Shown here in pieces: positions 12,760-29,700 of a DNA stretch of 64,000 nucleotides; the stretch's first letter is position 1; each line of letters starts with the position of its first letter. The stretch is from NCBI GenBank assembly GCA_030248195.1, contig JASAND010020062.1, forward strand, positions 62,001 through 126,000. Reading direction: 5' to 3'. Source of the stretch: Trissonchulus latispiculum. Taxonomy: Eukaryota > Nematoda > Enoplea > Enoplida > Ironidae. The position numbers and the translations under genes were made by a program. Below the pieces are notes generated by a model. It was given only the letters and a program-made list of their open reading frames with translations, was not told the origin of the DNA and ran no database searches.

Positions 12760-13268
12760 TTGTTCCCGGGCCGCGTAGCGGGCTCCGGGCCCTGGGCCGG
12801 GCCCGGGCCGGGCCGGCCCAGTATAGGCCCGGGCCCGGAAAATTTTGAGTTGGGCCCGGCTCTGGCTGAAAGCCCGGCCCGCTGCCGGGCCCGGTTTTTT
12901 CGGGCGGGCCCACCGGGCCTACCGGGCTTCCGGGCCCACCGGGCCTACCGGGCTCACCGGGCCCGTCGGGCTCACCGGGCCGGCCTGGCTCATAGTGTCT
13001 GCCGGGCTCAGTTTGCGAGTCTGGGACTTCCTGCGGCCCGGGCTTTGAGCCGGGCTTAGTAGCGGGCCCGGGCTTTGGAGCCCGGGCCTATCACCGGGCC
13101 CGGGGATTTGAATCCGGGCCAAAGAGCGGGCCCGGGCCCTGGGCCGGGCCGGGTAGCGGGCTCCGGGCTTTGATTGGGCTCCGGGCCTAGTAGCGGGCCC
13201 TGGGCTCAGGGCCAGGCCCGGGCCCGGCCCGGCTGAAAATTTAGGCCCGGGCCCGGGCCCGGTCCGGT
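12760..13268. repeat. GGGCCCGG-rich element
   Basis: About 500 bp of short reiterated ggcccggg, accgggcct and gggcttt blocks, extremely GC-rich within AT-rich DNA. ORFs across it give Gly/Pro/Ala/Arg repeats and are artefacts. Related GC-rich blocks are at 17195-17590 and 45840-46210. Confidence 0.7.
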
Positions 13269-13430
13269 CAATTTGTCAAAGGCTTACAATACTTCTGATT
13301 ATTCATTAGGCTTTTATTAGTTAATTGAGGAAGTTAATAGTTAACTTTAATTGAGGAAATATAATTAAAGAAGAAATGATGAAAATGTCATCAAACTCTT
13401 GTTCTGGTATTACTTTACTACTACTATTAG

Positions 13431-13883
13431 CAAGAGTTCATAATTGCACTATATATTAGAGGAAGAGTAAGCCACTAGAGGGCTTCTCTTCACTGCATTG
13501 CGTAACGGTGCTCCGCCCACAATACGCGAATGTTCCCCCGTTTGGTGGGAGGGTCGCTCTGTTCGACAAAGCATACCCCCCCTCCGTTTGGTGGGGGGGG
13601 GGGTAGCAGAAAAGAGTTCCCCGTTTGGTGGGGGGGGGGTAGCCAACAGCCAATAAGATTCAGCCAATCTTTGCCTGTCTTGACGACCCCACAACAAACG
13701 GGGATATCTTTTGACTAAACCCCCCCACCACCAAACGGGGAGGGTATATGCCTCTCGACCCCCCCCCACCAAACGGGAGAACATTCGCGTATTGTGGTCG
13801 GAGCAAAGTTACGCAAAGCCAAGAAGAGGAACCCTCTAGTGGCTTACTCTTCTTCTAATATATAATAGAATTATGAACTCTTG
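13431..13883. mobile_element. CAAGAGT-ended hairpin MITE, 453 bp, nested in the 4.3 kb element
   Basis: Ends caagagttcata and its inverse. Flanking 7-mers ctattag are at 13424-13430 and 13884-13890. The undisturbed opposite TIR (near 12275) shows the empty sequence. The arms contain ccccgtttggtgggg blocks facing each other. The family recurs at 57958-58359 and 63450 onward. Confidence 0.85.
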
Positions 13884-14329
13884 CTATTAGTTTCTAAATC
13901 TCAAATTATTCAAGCACTGACTTGAACAACCGAACTTCGAACTGAACTTCGATTTGTAATTTATTTTTTCAGACTGTCTAAACCTATTTTAAAATAAGTT
14001 AATTTAAAAAGTAGTAAATTTAAAATAAAATTTAACAGTTTGTGTGGATATCAGATTTCTTAAAAATATATATAGCTACAGTAGAGCTGAAACATCAACT
14101 CACTAGGTTTCATAGCGACGCTGGGCCACGTGACAATGCTAATCCGCTAAAGTTTAAATTCGAGACAAAGTAGGAAATAGAATTTAGGAAGTAGGCGAAC
14201 TAAGAAGGCAGCGCATTCGCTCTATCAAAGCGCTAGCATTACCGCGAAAACTCAAAATTCGCTATATTCAATCCTACTTTAGCCTGAACTTAGAATGGCC
14301 ACCACGTCCACTGACAGATTTTGACAATT

Positions 14330-14760
14330 TCGCCTATGTTTAACACGTAAATCCTGCCACTTATTCCTAATAGGAATAAGTGGCATTATTACATTAAGCT
14401 TCAGAAACATGATTTTTGCAAGTAGAAGTCAAAAATAGTGAGATGCCAATTTGGCAGGATTTTGACAATTTCGCCTATGTTTAACACGTAAATCTGCCAC
14501 TTATTCCTAATAGGAATAAGTGGCAGGATTTCTTTAAGCTTCAGAAACATGATTTTTGCAAGTAGAAGTCAAAAATAGTGAGATGCCAATTTGGCAGGAT
14601 TTTGACAATTTCGCCTATGTTTAACACGTAAATCCTGCCACTTTTACCTAATAGGAATAAGTGGCAGGATTTCTTTAAGCTTCATAAACATGATTTTTGC
14701 GAGTAGAAATCAAAAATAGTGAGATGCTAATTTGGCTGGACTTTAACACATGAAACCTGC
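14330..14760. repeat. 140-bp tandem units in right TIR of the 4.3 kb element
   Basis: Three units plus a degenerate fourth, spaced about 140 bp (gcttcagaaac at about 14398, 14538 and a variant near 14679). Each includes the cctaatagg-centred palindrome. Confidence 0.8.
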
Positions 14761-15549
14761 CACTTATTCGTAATAAAAATAAGTAACATGACTTTTTCCA
14801 TGCTAGAATAACGGCAGTAGAAGCCAAAAATTCAAAATGCCATTTGGAAGAATTCTGACATTGTTGCCTAGTCGTCGCCTGTTAACATAAAACAGGCAAC
14901 TTGTTGAAACAGGCATTTGCCCTTCGGGAATGAAGATGAGTGTGGGGAAGGCAATGGTGCCGTAGTCACTGTTTGCGCTGTGCTTTTTAACTTCAATCTA
15001 ACTTCAAGATTGGATAAAGGTTCTTGCCTTCGGGAATGAAGGGTCGATTACTCGATTCGTCACAGACGGGCCAGTGGTAAACATGTCAATGGCAATGTTT
15101 ATGTGAATGTCAAATGGAAGGTGCCAGATAACGTTTAGATGCTAGAGACCATCAAATATTTACATGTTCTGCTTACCAAGATAAACTTTTATAGGTTATG
15201 ACAGCCTGCGTTTTTGAAAGAGCTCAACCATCTGCACAAATTCAAAAGTTGTGCAGGATGGCTGCACAAATATTATATGAGATGCCAGATAACGGATTTG
15301 GCAACCAATGACAAATTTTCTTTTATTTCCAGAAACCAGAAATCCCCATAATTTAGTCCTTTGTTCGGGTCCTTCCCATTACCCCCCCCCCACCTCCCCA
15401 GTGGTCCCAAAGAAACAAAATTTGAAGGCTTGAGTTGAAATTTGGTAGTGGTAGGTTTCCGGACCTGCTGATTTCAAAAATGCAAAAATCTTATAATTTT
15501 GCGGTTCTCACAGTTTTGGAACAAACAAACGAAACACCGAATATGTATA

Positions 15550-15550
<1 letters not shown>

Positions 15551-15617
<67 letters not shown>
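15551..15617. repeat. TA microsatellite, left arm (67 bp)
   Basis: An uninterrupted (TA)n run. The right-arm partner at 47991-48198 is about 208 bp, so the tract has changed length by about threefold since duplication. Confidence 0.95.
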
Positions 15618-15621
<4 letters not shown>

Positions 15622-16020
15622 ACATCAGAATCTATATTACAAAAGTCACAGATCCCATATGATAAATTGAAGTTCTAGAATTTCTTCCTTTTGCCATTCT
15701 TTGAGAAACGAAAATTGCAGAATTTAGAAGAAACCTTCATAATTAGTCATGAACAACAGTAAAGATTCACCAAATAGAAAATACAGTGATTCCAGAAATT
15801 ACATTATTTTGAGAGTCTAGGGCTAGGCTAAGTCCTATACCTTGCAGAAAGCCTTCTCTGAAATTGCGAAAAAAATGTCATCTTATTTGCAGTTTTCCAT
15901 TAGAAAGAAATGCAGAATTTCGAGAATCAGAAAGAGTAGTGTTTCCTAAAAATTTATCTCACTCCATTCAAAAAGATGGTAAATGTCTGATTATTTTAAA
16001 TAGTTCTAATGGAAAAATTG

Positions 16021-16094
16021 TGGCCGCTGGTGGGATTGAATCCACTCACCTCTCCAGATTCAGTTGAGTGCTCTACCCATTGCGCGACAGCGCC
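16021..16094 (-). tRNA. tRNA-like relic (left arm)
   Basis: The minus strand starts GGCGCTG and ends CAGCGGCCA. The acceptor arm pairs if one G is bulged. The B-box region reads GGATTCAATCC, close to the RNA polymerase III consensus, and the anticodon-loop position reads CTGAATC (GAA). The anticodon stem has mismatches, so this is probably a pseudogene or the head of a tRNA-derived SINE. The partner is 47474-47541. Confidence 0.5.
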
Positions 16095-16241
16095 TTCTTT
16101 TGAATCCAGCTAAGGGCGTCTCTTTCTGTTGCTTAATTATCCCAACACCACCTTTTCAGCAATCTGTTGGTTTCAACACAAGCTTGTACAACTGCACTAA
16201 AAATATCTCGCCACTAGGCGGCTTTCTACACACCAGCTACT

Positions 16242-16502
16242 ACGCATGAAACCTAGCCAGTGGATGTTGCAGGTCTGCTTAGCTGTTATAATGTTAGGCG
16301 ACTCTTACAGCAAATCGGTCTTGGTCTGTCACTCTCATGTGTTCTGCATACGTATCAAGCGCGTTCGCTTATACGTTGAAATGTGTGTGCCACACACCCC
16401 TAGCAGTGGGCCAATACTGCAACCTATTATTAAGTGTCGCTGCAGCAACAACATAAACAACAAGTGGCAAACACATGGGGCAACATGGCCAAGACTTTTG
16501 CA
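16242..16502 (+). repeat. 280-bp interspersed repeat, copy L4
   Basis: A full copy from catgaaacctagccag to atggccaagactttt. Partner is about 47035-47295. Confidence 0.75.
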
Positions 16503-16794
16503 GTACCTGGAAATATATGTACAGGAACTTTTGCCTAAATCTCAAATTTGAGACTATGAAGTTTATCTTAAAAAATGTTGTCGTGCCTTTGCAAAAGCAT
16601 GTGTCATCATTTTATTTTCAGCTTATTTTTGTTGTGTTCAATCAACGATGGTTTAACAGTATAGTAAATAGTGTCTGATAAGAAGCTGTTTTTAATGATT
16701 TCACCCATGTATCATCGTAAGAGCTTTGCACTCTACAAAGTCCAGTTTGGTGTTTTCTAGATGGCGATTCCATAAAACTTCCACTCGTATGCAA

Positions 16795-16990
16795 GTACTA
16801 GCATGTGAGATCTCGCATGTAAGTGTAGTGTACCATAACTTCTCATGTGTTTATCCAAGCGTTAAGCATCTGTCTCTGTCCGCTTACAGGTTGATGTGTG
16901 TGCTACGCGCCCCTCCCCACACCCCCTACTGTAACCTCCTCACTATAGCTCATGGCAAACACGTGGGGCAATATGGCCAAACTTTTCCCG
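16795..16990 (+). repeat. 280-bp interspersed repeat, copy L5 (diverged 3' half)
   Basis: It retains tctcatgtgttt, the tgtgtgctacg region and the terminal ggcaaacacgtgggg-atatggccaaac block. Partner is about 46425-46620. Confidence 0.6.
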
Positions 16991-17194
16991 TACGTTAGCT
17001 GAAAATGCACAAGAAGAACTATTCATGAAATTGATCTGAAAAACGTTGTCGTCGTAGCTTAGCAAGAAATTTGACTTTGCTACATATATTAATTTGTTTT
17101 ACTTATTTCTGTTGTGCACCCACCAACCACCATGTTTACAGTGTAGCAAATAGTGCCAAGTGAGAAAATTTTTCAGGCTTTCTAATAACTACCC

Positions 17195-17590
17195 CTTCAG
17201 TTTCATCCGGCCGGGTCCGAAACAGCAGGCCGGGCGCCCGGCCGGTCTTCTGAGCCAGGTTAATACGTGATCTTTCTTATTATACATAACCAGGAGTAAC
17301 TGTATGCTAGACATGAGCCCACTGGCAAAATTTTTCGGCCCGGTCCAGAAATTGGGCCCGGCCCTGCCCGCCAAAAGGAAATTTCCAAAATTTAACTAGG
17401 CTTCAACACAACATGGAGAAAACGCTAAATTATACTATGGAATAATTAAAAAGTAAGTTTCAGCTGAATTTAGTGCTTTCACTTCGTTTTCTTAGGCTGC
17501 CCGTTTCGGCCCGCAGTTAATAAGTTTCTCGGCCCGGCACGCTAACCAATTGATGTAGGCCCGACCCAGGCCGACAGACCGAAATGCTCA
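17195..17590. mobile_element. GC-block element ending in agagatgagcat
   Basis: It has GC-rich ends (cggccgggtccgaaac ... cggcccggca) around an AT-rich middle and ends ccgaaatgctcatctct. Its partner is 45830-46210. The agagatg terminus is shared by other GC-rich elements here and resembles hAT ends. Confidence 0.6.
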
Positions 17591-17739
17591 TCTCTACTGC
17601 ATGCGTCATTTAATGCAAACGAATTCTGCAAAATGCACCAAAAATAATTCAACTACCCTTGTCAGAGTGTAGGATACCGACGCTCATCTCCGGATACACA
17701 GACCTTGAGCCATGACCAGCAGAACTAAAAGGCAAAAAT

Positions 17740-18075
17740 TTCTTGGCCATTGTGTGCGTCATGTGTTTGCCTCCAACTCTTATTATCGAGTTGCCCCCAG
17801 TTGGGGGAACGATGATGATGATGCTGATGCTGACGATTTGACCCCCATAGCGAGGGCATTGGATTAAGTATGACCCCCATAGCGGGGGGAACGGCGATAT
17901 TAAGATTGACCCCCACGGCGGGGGAGCTGCAGTATTACTATTGACCTTTGGCACCCACAGAAAACACATGACAGCGGCAGACCAAGAACAATCAGCACTA
18001 AGAGCCGTCTAACATTATAACAGCAGTGCAGACGTGCAACATCAACGTTATAGGTTTTATACAATGTGAAAACAG
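17740..18075 (-). repeat. 280-bp interspersed repeat, copy L6 (second subfamily)
   Basis: Contains three reiterations of a gacccccat-agcggggg block and GAT/TGC repeats, then the gacagcggcagaccaag and gttataacagcag blocks. Partner is about 45375-45700. Confidence 0.65.
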
Positions 18076-19087
18076 ATACCGCTTCATACAGTTCACAGCT
18101 ATGCCATGCATTGTAGTGCACGCATGTATACTGTATGCACTATATGTATTGTTTGTTTGAATATTCATATATTTACGCACGTGTAGCGCAACGATCTTGT
18201 TAAACGCGTGCGTTCACACAAGCACTCCTACTGCCTATTTTATTTATTTAGGATTTGAAGAGAATAGAAGAGAATTCGAGAATACGTGATAATCGGTAAT
18301 TCCATCAGAAATAAATTTTCAGCTTTTCCGGATAAAACGTGAAGTTTTTGGACCATGGAATTCTCTCCAAGCCGTCGCAGATTTGGATTAAATAGATCTT
18401 ACATTCAACTAAACTACTCCACACGAAACCAAATGAAGCTTTAAGAAAGAAACGATGTATATATAATTGGATTGAATTATAAGTACAAATTGAATATAGG
18501 TGTTGTTATAAAGATAGAGCGGTTATTATGTAGACTCCCCTGTCTTTCTCGAGGGCGAATAGAAAAAATTAATTCCGCAAAATCAAGTATTCCGTTATAA
18601 CTCAATCAATACTCATACCAAATTTCACCTTAATCGTTCAAAGCGGCTTGCGACGTCGCCGTCCGAAAATTTACTTAAAACCGAGCAGAGGTTAGCCTAA
18701 CAGTAGTCTAGCGACCGAAAGCCAGGCACCGTTTAATGTTAGATCTATCCTATTCGTAAAAAAGACTGAAGACCGTGCTTTCTTTTCCTACGAGCCCAAG
18801 TCTAACAGAGATATCTTGGTACAAATTTAAAACATCACCATTTCGTTATCGGCTTGCATTTCCAAAACTCAGTTCAACCATCCACTATTTCTATCAAACT
18901 TATTTGAAGGCTACATCCACAGCTTAACAATTGTGGGCTTAAGTTTGCAATATTTCGGCTCTTGCCGAGACACGCATCATTGATATCTTTGAAACCTATG
19001 ACCAAATTCCATTCTACCTAGGCAAGGCAAACTCACTCAGCTGACCTTAATCAGTAAAAAAGGGACCACAACCCTAAAAAATATTCT
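18076..19087. other. Non-coding segment downstream of the headless BiP copy
   Basis: It is matched by about 42300-42398 and 44532-45375 in the right arm, interrupted there by a private 2.1 kb insertion. No gene is recognised. Confidence 0.6.
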
Positions 19088-20007
19088 ATTTTATTTTTTA
19101 TTGGCAAAAACATGAATACAACAGAAAATGATGCACAGAATGAACAGAACAGACAAAACAAGACACTCACACAGTAAAATTAAGTCATACTTCATCCATA
19201 CCAAATTCACCAAAAACCATACTATACCAACTTTCACAAAATCCCTCCCACAAGTTCTGGCAACCAAATTAAAGCTACCACACACAGAACAGGCAAAGGT
19301 AATAAACAATGTCACAGTCTAGTTAACTGTATACTAGTTACTACTGTATATACAGGTTAGCTAGCAATGGTAGTTTATCCCAGTCATACAAAATTCAAGT
19401 ATATATATGCAACAAACAAAAGTTAAGTTTAATTCACTGTACACGCTTGCACATAATCAGCGACACGAACAAAAACTGCAGGAATAATGCAGCAGTTTTC
19501 GTACAGTAATGCTCCAATACAGTTCAATAAATTAAATGAGCATCTACAAACAACAGTACGTATATCAATTCCTAAGAAACAAAAACAGGGGACAGAAAAA
19601 ACAACAACAAAAACAAACAATTACGACAATATTCATTAAACATCAGATTAAACACCAGGCCGAAAAATCTGCAAACATTTAGGAAAATTACAGGAACCGA
19701 ATGTTTCTAGAAAATGTAGAGAAAAATATTTTTAAAGACCCCACAAGGGACTCCCACACCCACCGCAGAAAAGGTGCAATCAAAGTGTACCAGTAGTGCC
19801 AAACACACAACTCTAGGCTGTTGTATCAACAGTAAACTCAAAAATGCACAAGAAATAATGGGAGGGATGGATTACAACAATCCATGGAAGTCCAACAAGA
19901 GAGAAGGTTCAAAAGGCGGGAAGGGGGGGAGGGGAGGGGAACCAGAATGTCCAGGTTCCATCTGGAATGGGTTAGGGAACAGGGAGGGGGGCAAGGAGGT
20001 AGGGCGA
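19088..20007 (-). other. BiP 3' UTR counterpart in the left arm
   Basis: Reverse-complement match to 41372-42297, including the AATAAA region near 19089-19095. Small differences occur in the homopolymer-rich first 100 bases after the stop codon. Confidence 0.6.
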
Positions 20008-25259
<5,252 letters not shown>

Positions 25260-25435
25260 CTGAAAATGAAAAAACAAAAAAGTCAACCTTCACAAAAGCT
25301 ATATACAATTTGTGACAGCTTTATACATTGGGGGGGGGGAATGGAACCCATCCCGTAAATGGACAAGACCCAACCCCCATCCGCGAAATTTCTGAGGCCC
25401 CTACCTCTAAATGGCCGCCAAATCACAGATCCAAA

Positions 25436-26649
25436 ATATATGTCCTTATCAACCATGTATAACTTGTCTGGTTTGTATTTGCACAAAGAGCTGGAAAGAA
25501 GCTAATCCCAGGCATACTTTTGGCCATTTCGACGTTCTGAGCCGAATTGGCACTGTGGCGCGGCGGCGACCACATATATCGAAAGTCAGTAACCTATATA
25601 TATTGATGATATACCACAATAGGTGTCATCCCTTCGCTACATTCTGTGAAAGAGGCTACAAAATGGTGACATACGAGGGTAAAACGGAGACACCGGAAAA
25701 AAAACATCGCCGGCATAACTGCCGGCGGGTGTAACTTTTTAACGGTAAGTGCTACGGGGATGAAATTTTCCAATTATACTAAACTCGACACGGACATTCT
25801 TTTGCGCACAAAATTTGCGCAGGATCTGCGCAGGAATCTGCGCAGCCTCTGCGCAGCGCCTCTGAAGGCTGTCATTGGGGCGTTTTGACTCATATTATAG
25901 GGGTCGCTACCGCGACCCCTATGATACCCAGGGACGATTTTTTAGTTGCCCCGATTCCTGCTTTCTAGCTAAAGTAATCACCTGACAAATTTGGAAAAAG
26001 TAGGCAAAATACAGGTTACGCACACATTTCAGCTTATTTCTCTATAACGAAGAGCGATTTTACAAGAAATAAAAAATCGTCCCCAGCTATTTGATAGAGG
26101 TATCGAATGATATATATAACCGATGTCTCGCGAAAAAATTTACGTGTGTCTGCAAAAAGTTTGGAAAATTATACTTCTTCTAAAATGTGTTAAAAATATT
26201 TTAGAAAAGCAACATTAGTTTCATTGTATTCATTAAAAAGAGAAAATGTCAAGCTACATTTTGATATAAGAATGGCTTCTAACTCCAAGTAATGAATGAG
26301 TAATAATGGTGCAAACTTTATGCGACCAATGGGACTCACCACCTTAAATCAACAGCTCTGAACATTGTAGAAAGGTCATGCAATTATATACTAAATAAAT
26401 GCAAAACAGGAATTTTATGCTAAATTTTAGCATTTTCCTGCTATGCGCACTTTTTTTGCAAATTGCGCAAAAAATTTTGGGGCAGTGCGCAGAAGAGCGC
26501 AAGTGTCCGAGCAAAAAAAGCACTGTTTCTGCTTACCCCTTGCCCAGTTTTTCCTTACCCCCTTGTCACTGACGGCGGTAGGACAGGGCTTGTACCATGT
26601 CCGGGTTGGGAAGGGGTTTGGACTCCCTACCCCACGTATTGTCCTATGG
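25436..26649. other. Spacer stretch without a recognised gene
   Basis: Begins exactly where arm homology ends. It contains an 11-bp-stem hairpin at about 25897-25922 (ataggggtcgc, loop, inverse) and a ctgcgcag-rich patch near 25825-25855. No exon completing the secreted-protein gene was found in it. Confidence 0.5.
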
Positions 26650-26702
26650 CTACAGCTCCCAATCCCCAAAAATAACAAAATGCCAAAACGCCAAAAATTT
26701 AC

Positions 26703-29700
26703 CCAAAAGTTCATTAATGTCCACCTCCTGCACTGAGCCAAAGGCCGCCTTTGCATTGGCAAAGTCAAAATCATCGTCAACGTCAGTTGCAGCTCCCAGC
26801 GGGTCTTTAGTCGTCTCAACTGGCTGGGCAGTGGACTGAGATTTGGCCCCAGCCGTTGCACCTTGATCAGGCTGAGCACCGGTCTGGGCAGCTGTGCCTT
26901 GACTGGGCTGTGAACCAGTAGCAACTCCGGCCGGCGGTTTCTGTTTTGTTCCGGCCGGCACCGGCGATCCTCCTCCAGTCTGTTGCTTTCCGCCGGTCGG
27001 TACAGAACCTCCTGAAAGATGATGCAAAAAATCCGTAGATATATAATATATACGTATTAGGGATGCACCGGGGCCTGGCTCCGGCTCCGGCCCCGGTGGT
27101 CAGGCCCCGGCTTCAACCGGAGCCTGAACTCAGCTAACTTCCTAGTCTTTTTACTAGAATTTTGCAACTTTTGACGGCAAAAATGAACAAAAACAAGGAG
27201 GTTAGTCACTTGGCTGAACGAAAACTACATTAATATAGTGTTTGTGCCAGATTTTCGTGACCTGTTAAAATTTTTAAAAATTTAAGGTACTTTCTGCCAT
27301 TAAGGCCCCGGCCCGGTACCGGGGCCGCAATTTGGCCCTGGCCCCGGTCCTGACCGGGGCCGAGAGCTGGCCCCGGCCCCGGTGCATCTCTAATATATAC
27401 GTATGAATACAACTTTCCAGATTCAACTACGTACGCATATTACGTACCAGTAGCAGCTCTGACATTTTTAAGCGAGTGGAGGGCCCCCCTTTTCGGCGCC
27501 TCCTCCACCCTTCGGAGGTCCTCCTTACGCGCCTTCCCGCTTAGTAAGCGTCCGACGACGTTCACCCAAAAATGTCAAAACTAAAGTTTTCGAACTCAAA
27601 TTTTTAAATATTCTCTAAAAATACCAAATTCGAGCTCATGACCCCAAAACCATTGTCGACATGTTTTTAAGCCTGTTCAAAAGAAACTTGGGGGTCCAAA
27701 TATTTTACATAATAACACTACGGATAGACTATGCCCTATTTATCTATGAAAGAAAACGAAATTATGGACTACATTATTAGGGAATACATATAAATTAAAT
27801 AGATTAACAAATTTAAGAACTGCACCCAAGAGAATTTTACGTATATAATTTCGTGTTCACATCAAGAAAATGAAGTAAACTCGGGCTACCAGGCGGATCC
27901 AAAAAAGGATACAGGCATTCAGTTGATAGAGAATGCGGTTAAGTACAAATGGACAAATAAGCAAATGTATGGATAAATGTTTAATGTTTGATACGTGCCT
28001 GTTTTAGCTGGAGGTGATGTGGACTTCGGAACGGCTGAAGCTCCATTTGAGGCCTTTTGTGAAGGCTGGGGCTTCACTAAAATACAAAGACAGGATCAAG
28101 GCACCGTGCGTTACCGTGGAGGTTCAGAACAGAAAGAAACGCATTGTTATGCAAGTATATATATAATGCATGAACTTATAGTTACATATTATGCTTAGGA
28201 AATATCAAAATTACACAAAAATCAAAATGCCCAGATTACCATTTTGTACCATTACCATTACCACACCTTTACGTGAAACTGGCATATGCTTAGACTAAAT
28301 AGACTGGTGGCTAAGCTTAACCGGCACAGTGGCAAGCTATATAATCTGGCACACGCCTAAGCTAAGCTGGCACGCGCCTTAACACGTCTAAGCCTAAGCC
28401 TAAGCCAATTTGAGACATTAAGAAAGATTTGTTATAGTGTCTTTTTTTGACTGCCAAATCCAGAATTCTTATGACTGCAATTAAATTTAATTTGGCATGG
28501 GTATTCATATAGCCAAGATATAGCCATGGGGTGAAAAAAACCCACCCCCTTTTTTGGGGAAAAAACCCACCCGCCTCCTGGGTCATGGGTTGCAGATATG
28601 AGCTCCAAAACCAAAACATAGCAGCAGGAAGCGCGACTCTTTCTAACCTATACATGTATGCAAAGATCAAGTCATTTGGTTCACTCCTGCTTATTTTATG
28701 ACATTTTGAAAATGACAACTACTTTTTGGTTCAACGATCCAAAAATTTACCAAAAGTTTGGACCGATGTAACTTTTGACTGGGTTGGGCTAGAAAAGTTT
28801 TCCAAATATCTGCAATGATTCCTCTTTGCACACAGCCAAAATTAGACCGATCCGCTGTATATACCGTTAGTCTGGCACATTGCCAAACGTGGCGGGGAAA
28901 AAACCCACTTTGGGGGGGAAAACCCACCCAAATTTTTTTGAAAAATTTTTCACAACTCAACACGGAAACAATTAGAGACTATAGCAGGGTACTATCGAGC
29001 ACGCTGCGTCATCCTATGCGGTCAGTTTCGGACAATTTTGCTTACCTGGCTAGCTAGGGGCTAAAAACCTTAAAAGTGCCATTTCGCAGCTGGAGGACCC
29101 AATACAGGTACAATTGTGGATTTTAACAGCAAATTCTACGTAAAAAACCTACACGATAGAATAATAAGTTTTATATATCAAATTACATCATTTTTAGCAT
29201 TTTTCAAAAATTGCCCTATGTTTGTGTTAAACTTTATGAAACCTGGCCAGTTGATGCAGCATTTTCAACGGCACATGAGATGTCAAAAAAAGCTACTTAG
29301 ATCGGGTTTTTTGGTTCATACTAACTAAAAAAGGGTTGAATTTTACACTGGAAGTGTCAGAATTGCGATAGAACAATTTTTAAGACCTGTGAGGGGTAGG
29401 TTTATTTCCCCCCATTTGGGTTTTTCCCCCATTGGGTTTTTCCCCCGCTACTTTTTGCATTATATCACTCTAACGGTACAAACTTAGAGAAGTGCAAATA
29501 GGCTTAAAAGAAAGTTCTAAGTACGCCAAGTACGATGGTATATAAAGTTCTCAGATAACCGTTATAATAAAAAAGTTCGGAAAATGTGGGTTTTTCCCCC
29601 CATGGCTATATTGTAATGGTTCTAGATCCATTTTGTAGCCTAACATTTCCTCTTTTCAACAACCTATTCAGTACTTCTTAATGTTGTTTGTACAATTTTA

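Larger units (their letters stand above)
11010..15302. mobile_element. 4.3 kb foldback element with ~1.3 kb TIRs, left arm only
   Basis: Left end gcccaaatccgttatctggc and the inverted right end gccaaatccgttatctggc open TIRs extending about 1.3-1.4 kb. Pairs include 11070/15245, 11350/14930, 11900/14270, 12200/13950 and 12330/13340. The right arm has an uninterrupted site near 48435-48445. An imperfect TAC/AAC triplet flanks it, so the target duplication is short or eroded. Both TIRs carry tandem units of about 140 bp, each with a perfect palindrome centred on cctaatagg (about 2.5 units left, 3.5 right). The centre holds a half-copy of the accggtgt element, a GC-rich block, and in the right TIR a 453-bp nested element. 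No transposase is visible. Confidence 0.85.

Noticed and set aside
12616..13122. Collagen-like Gly/Pro/Ala ORFs
   Set aside because: These are by-products of short GGGCCCGG reiterations. All frames give similar low-complexity peptides, and there are no splice signals or conserved context.
16021..16094. Functional tRNA-Phe gene
   Set aside because: The anticodon stem is mismatched and the acceptor stem needs a bulge. The right-arm copy has a shortened D arm.
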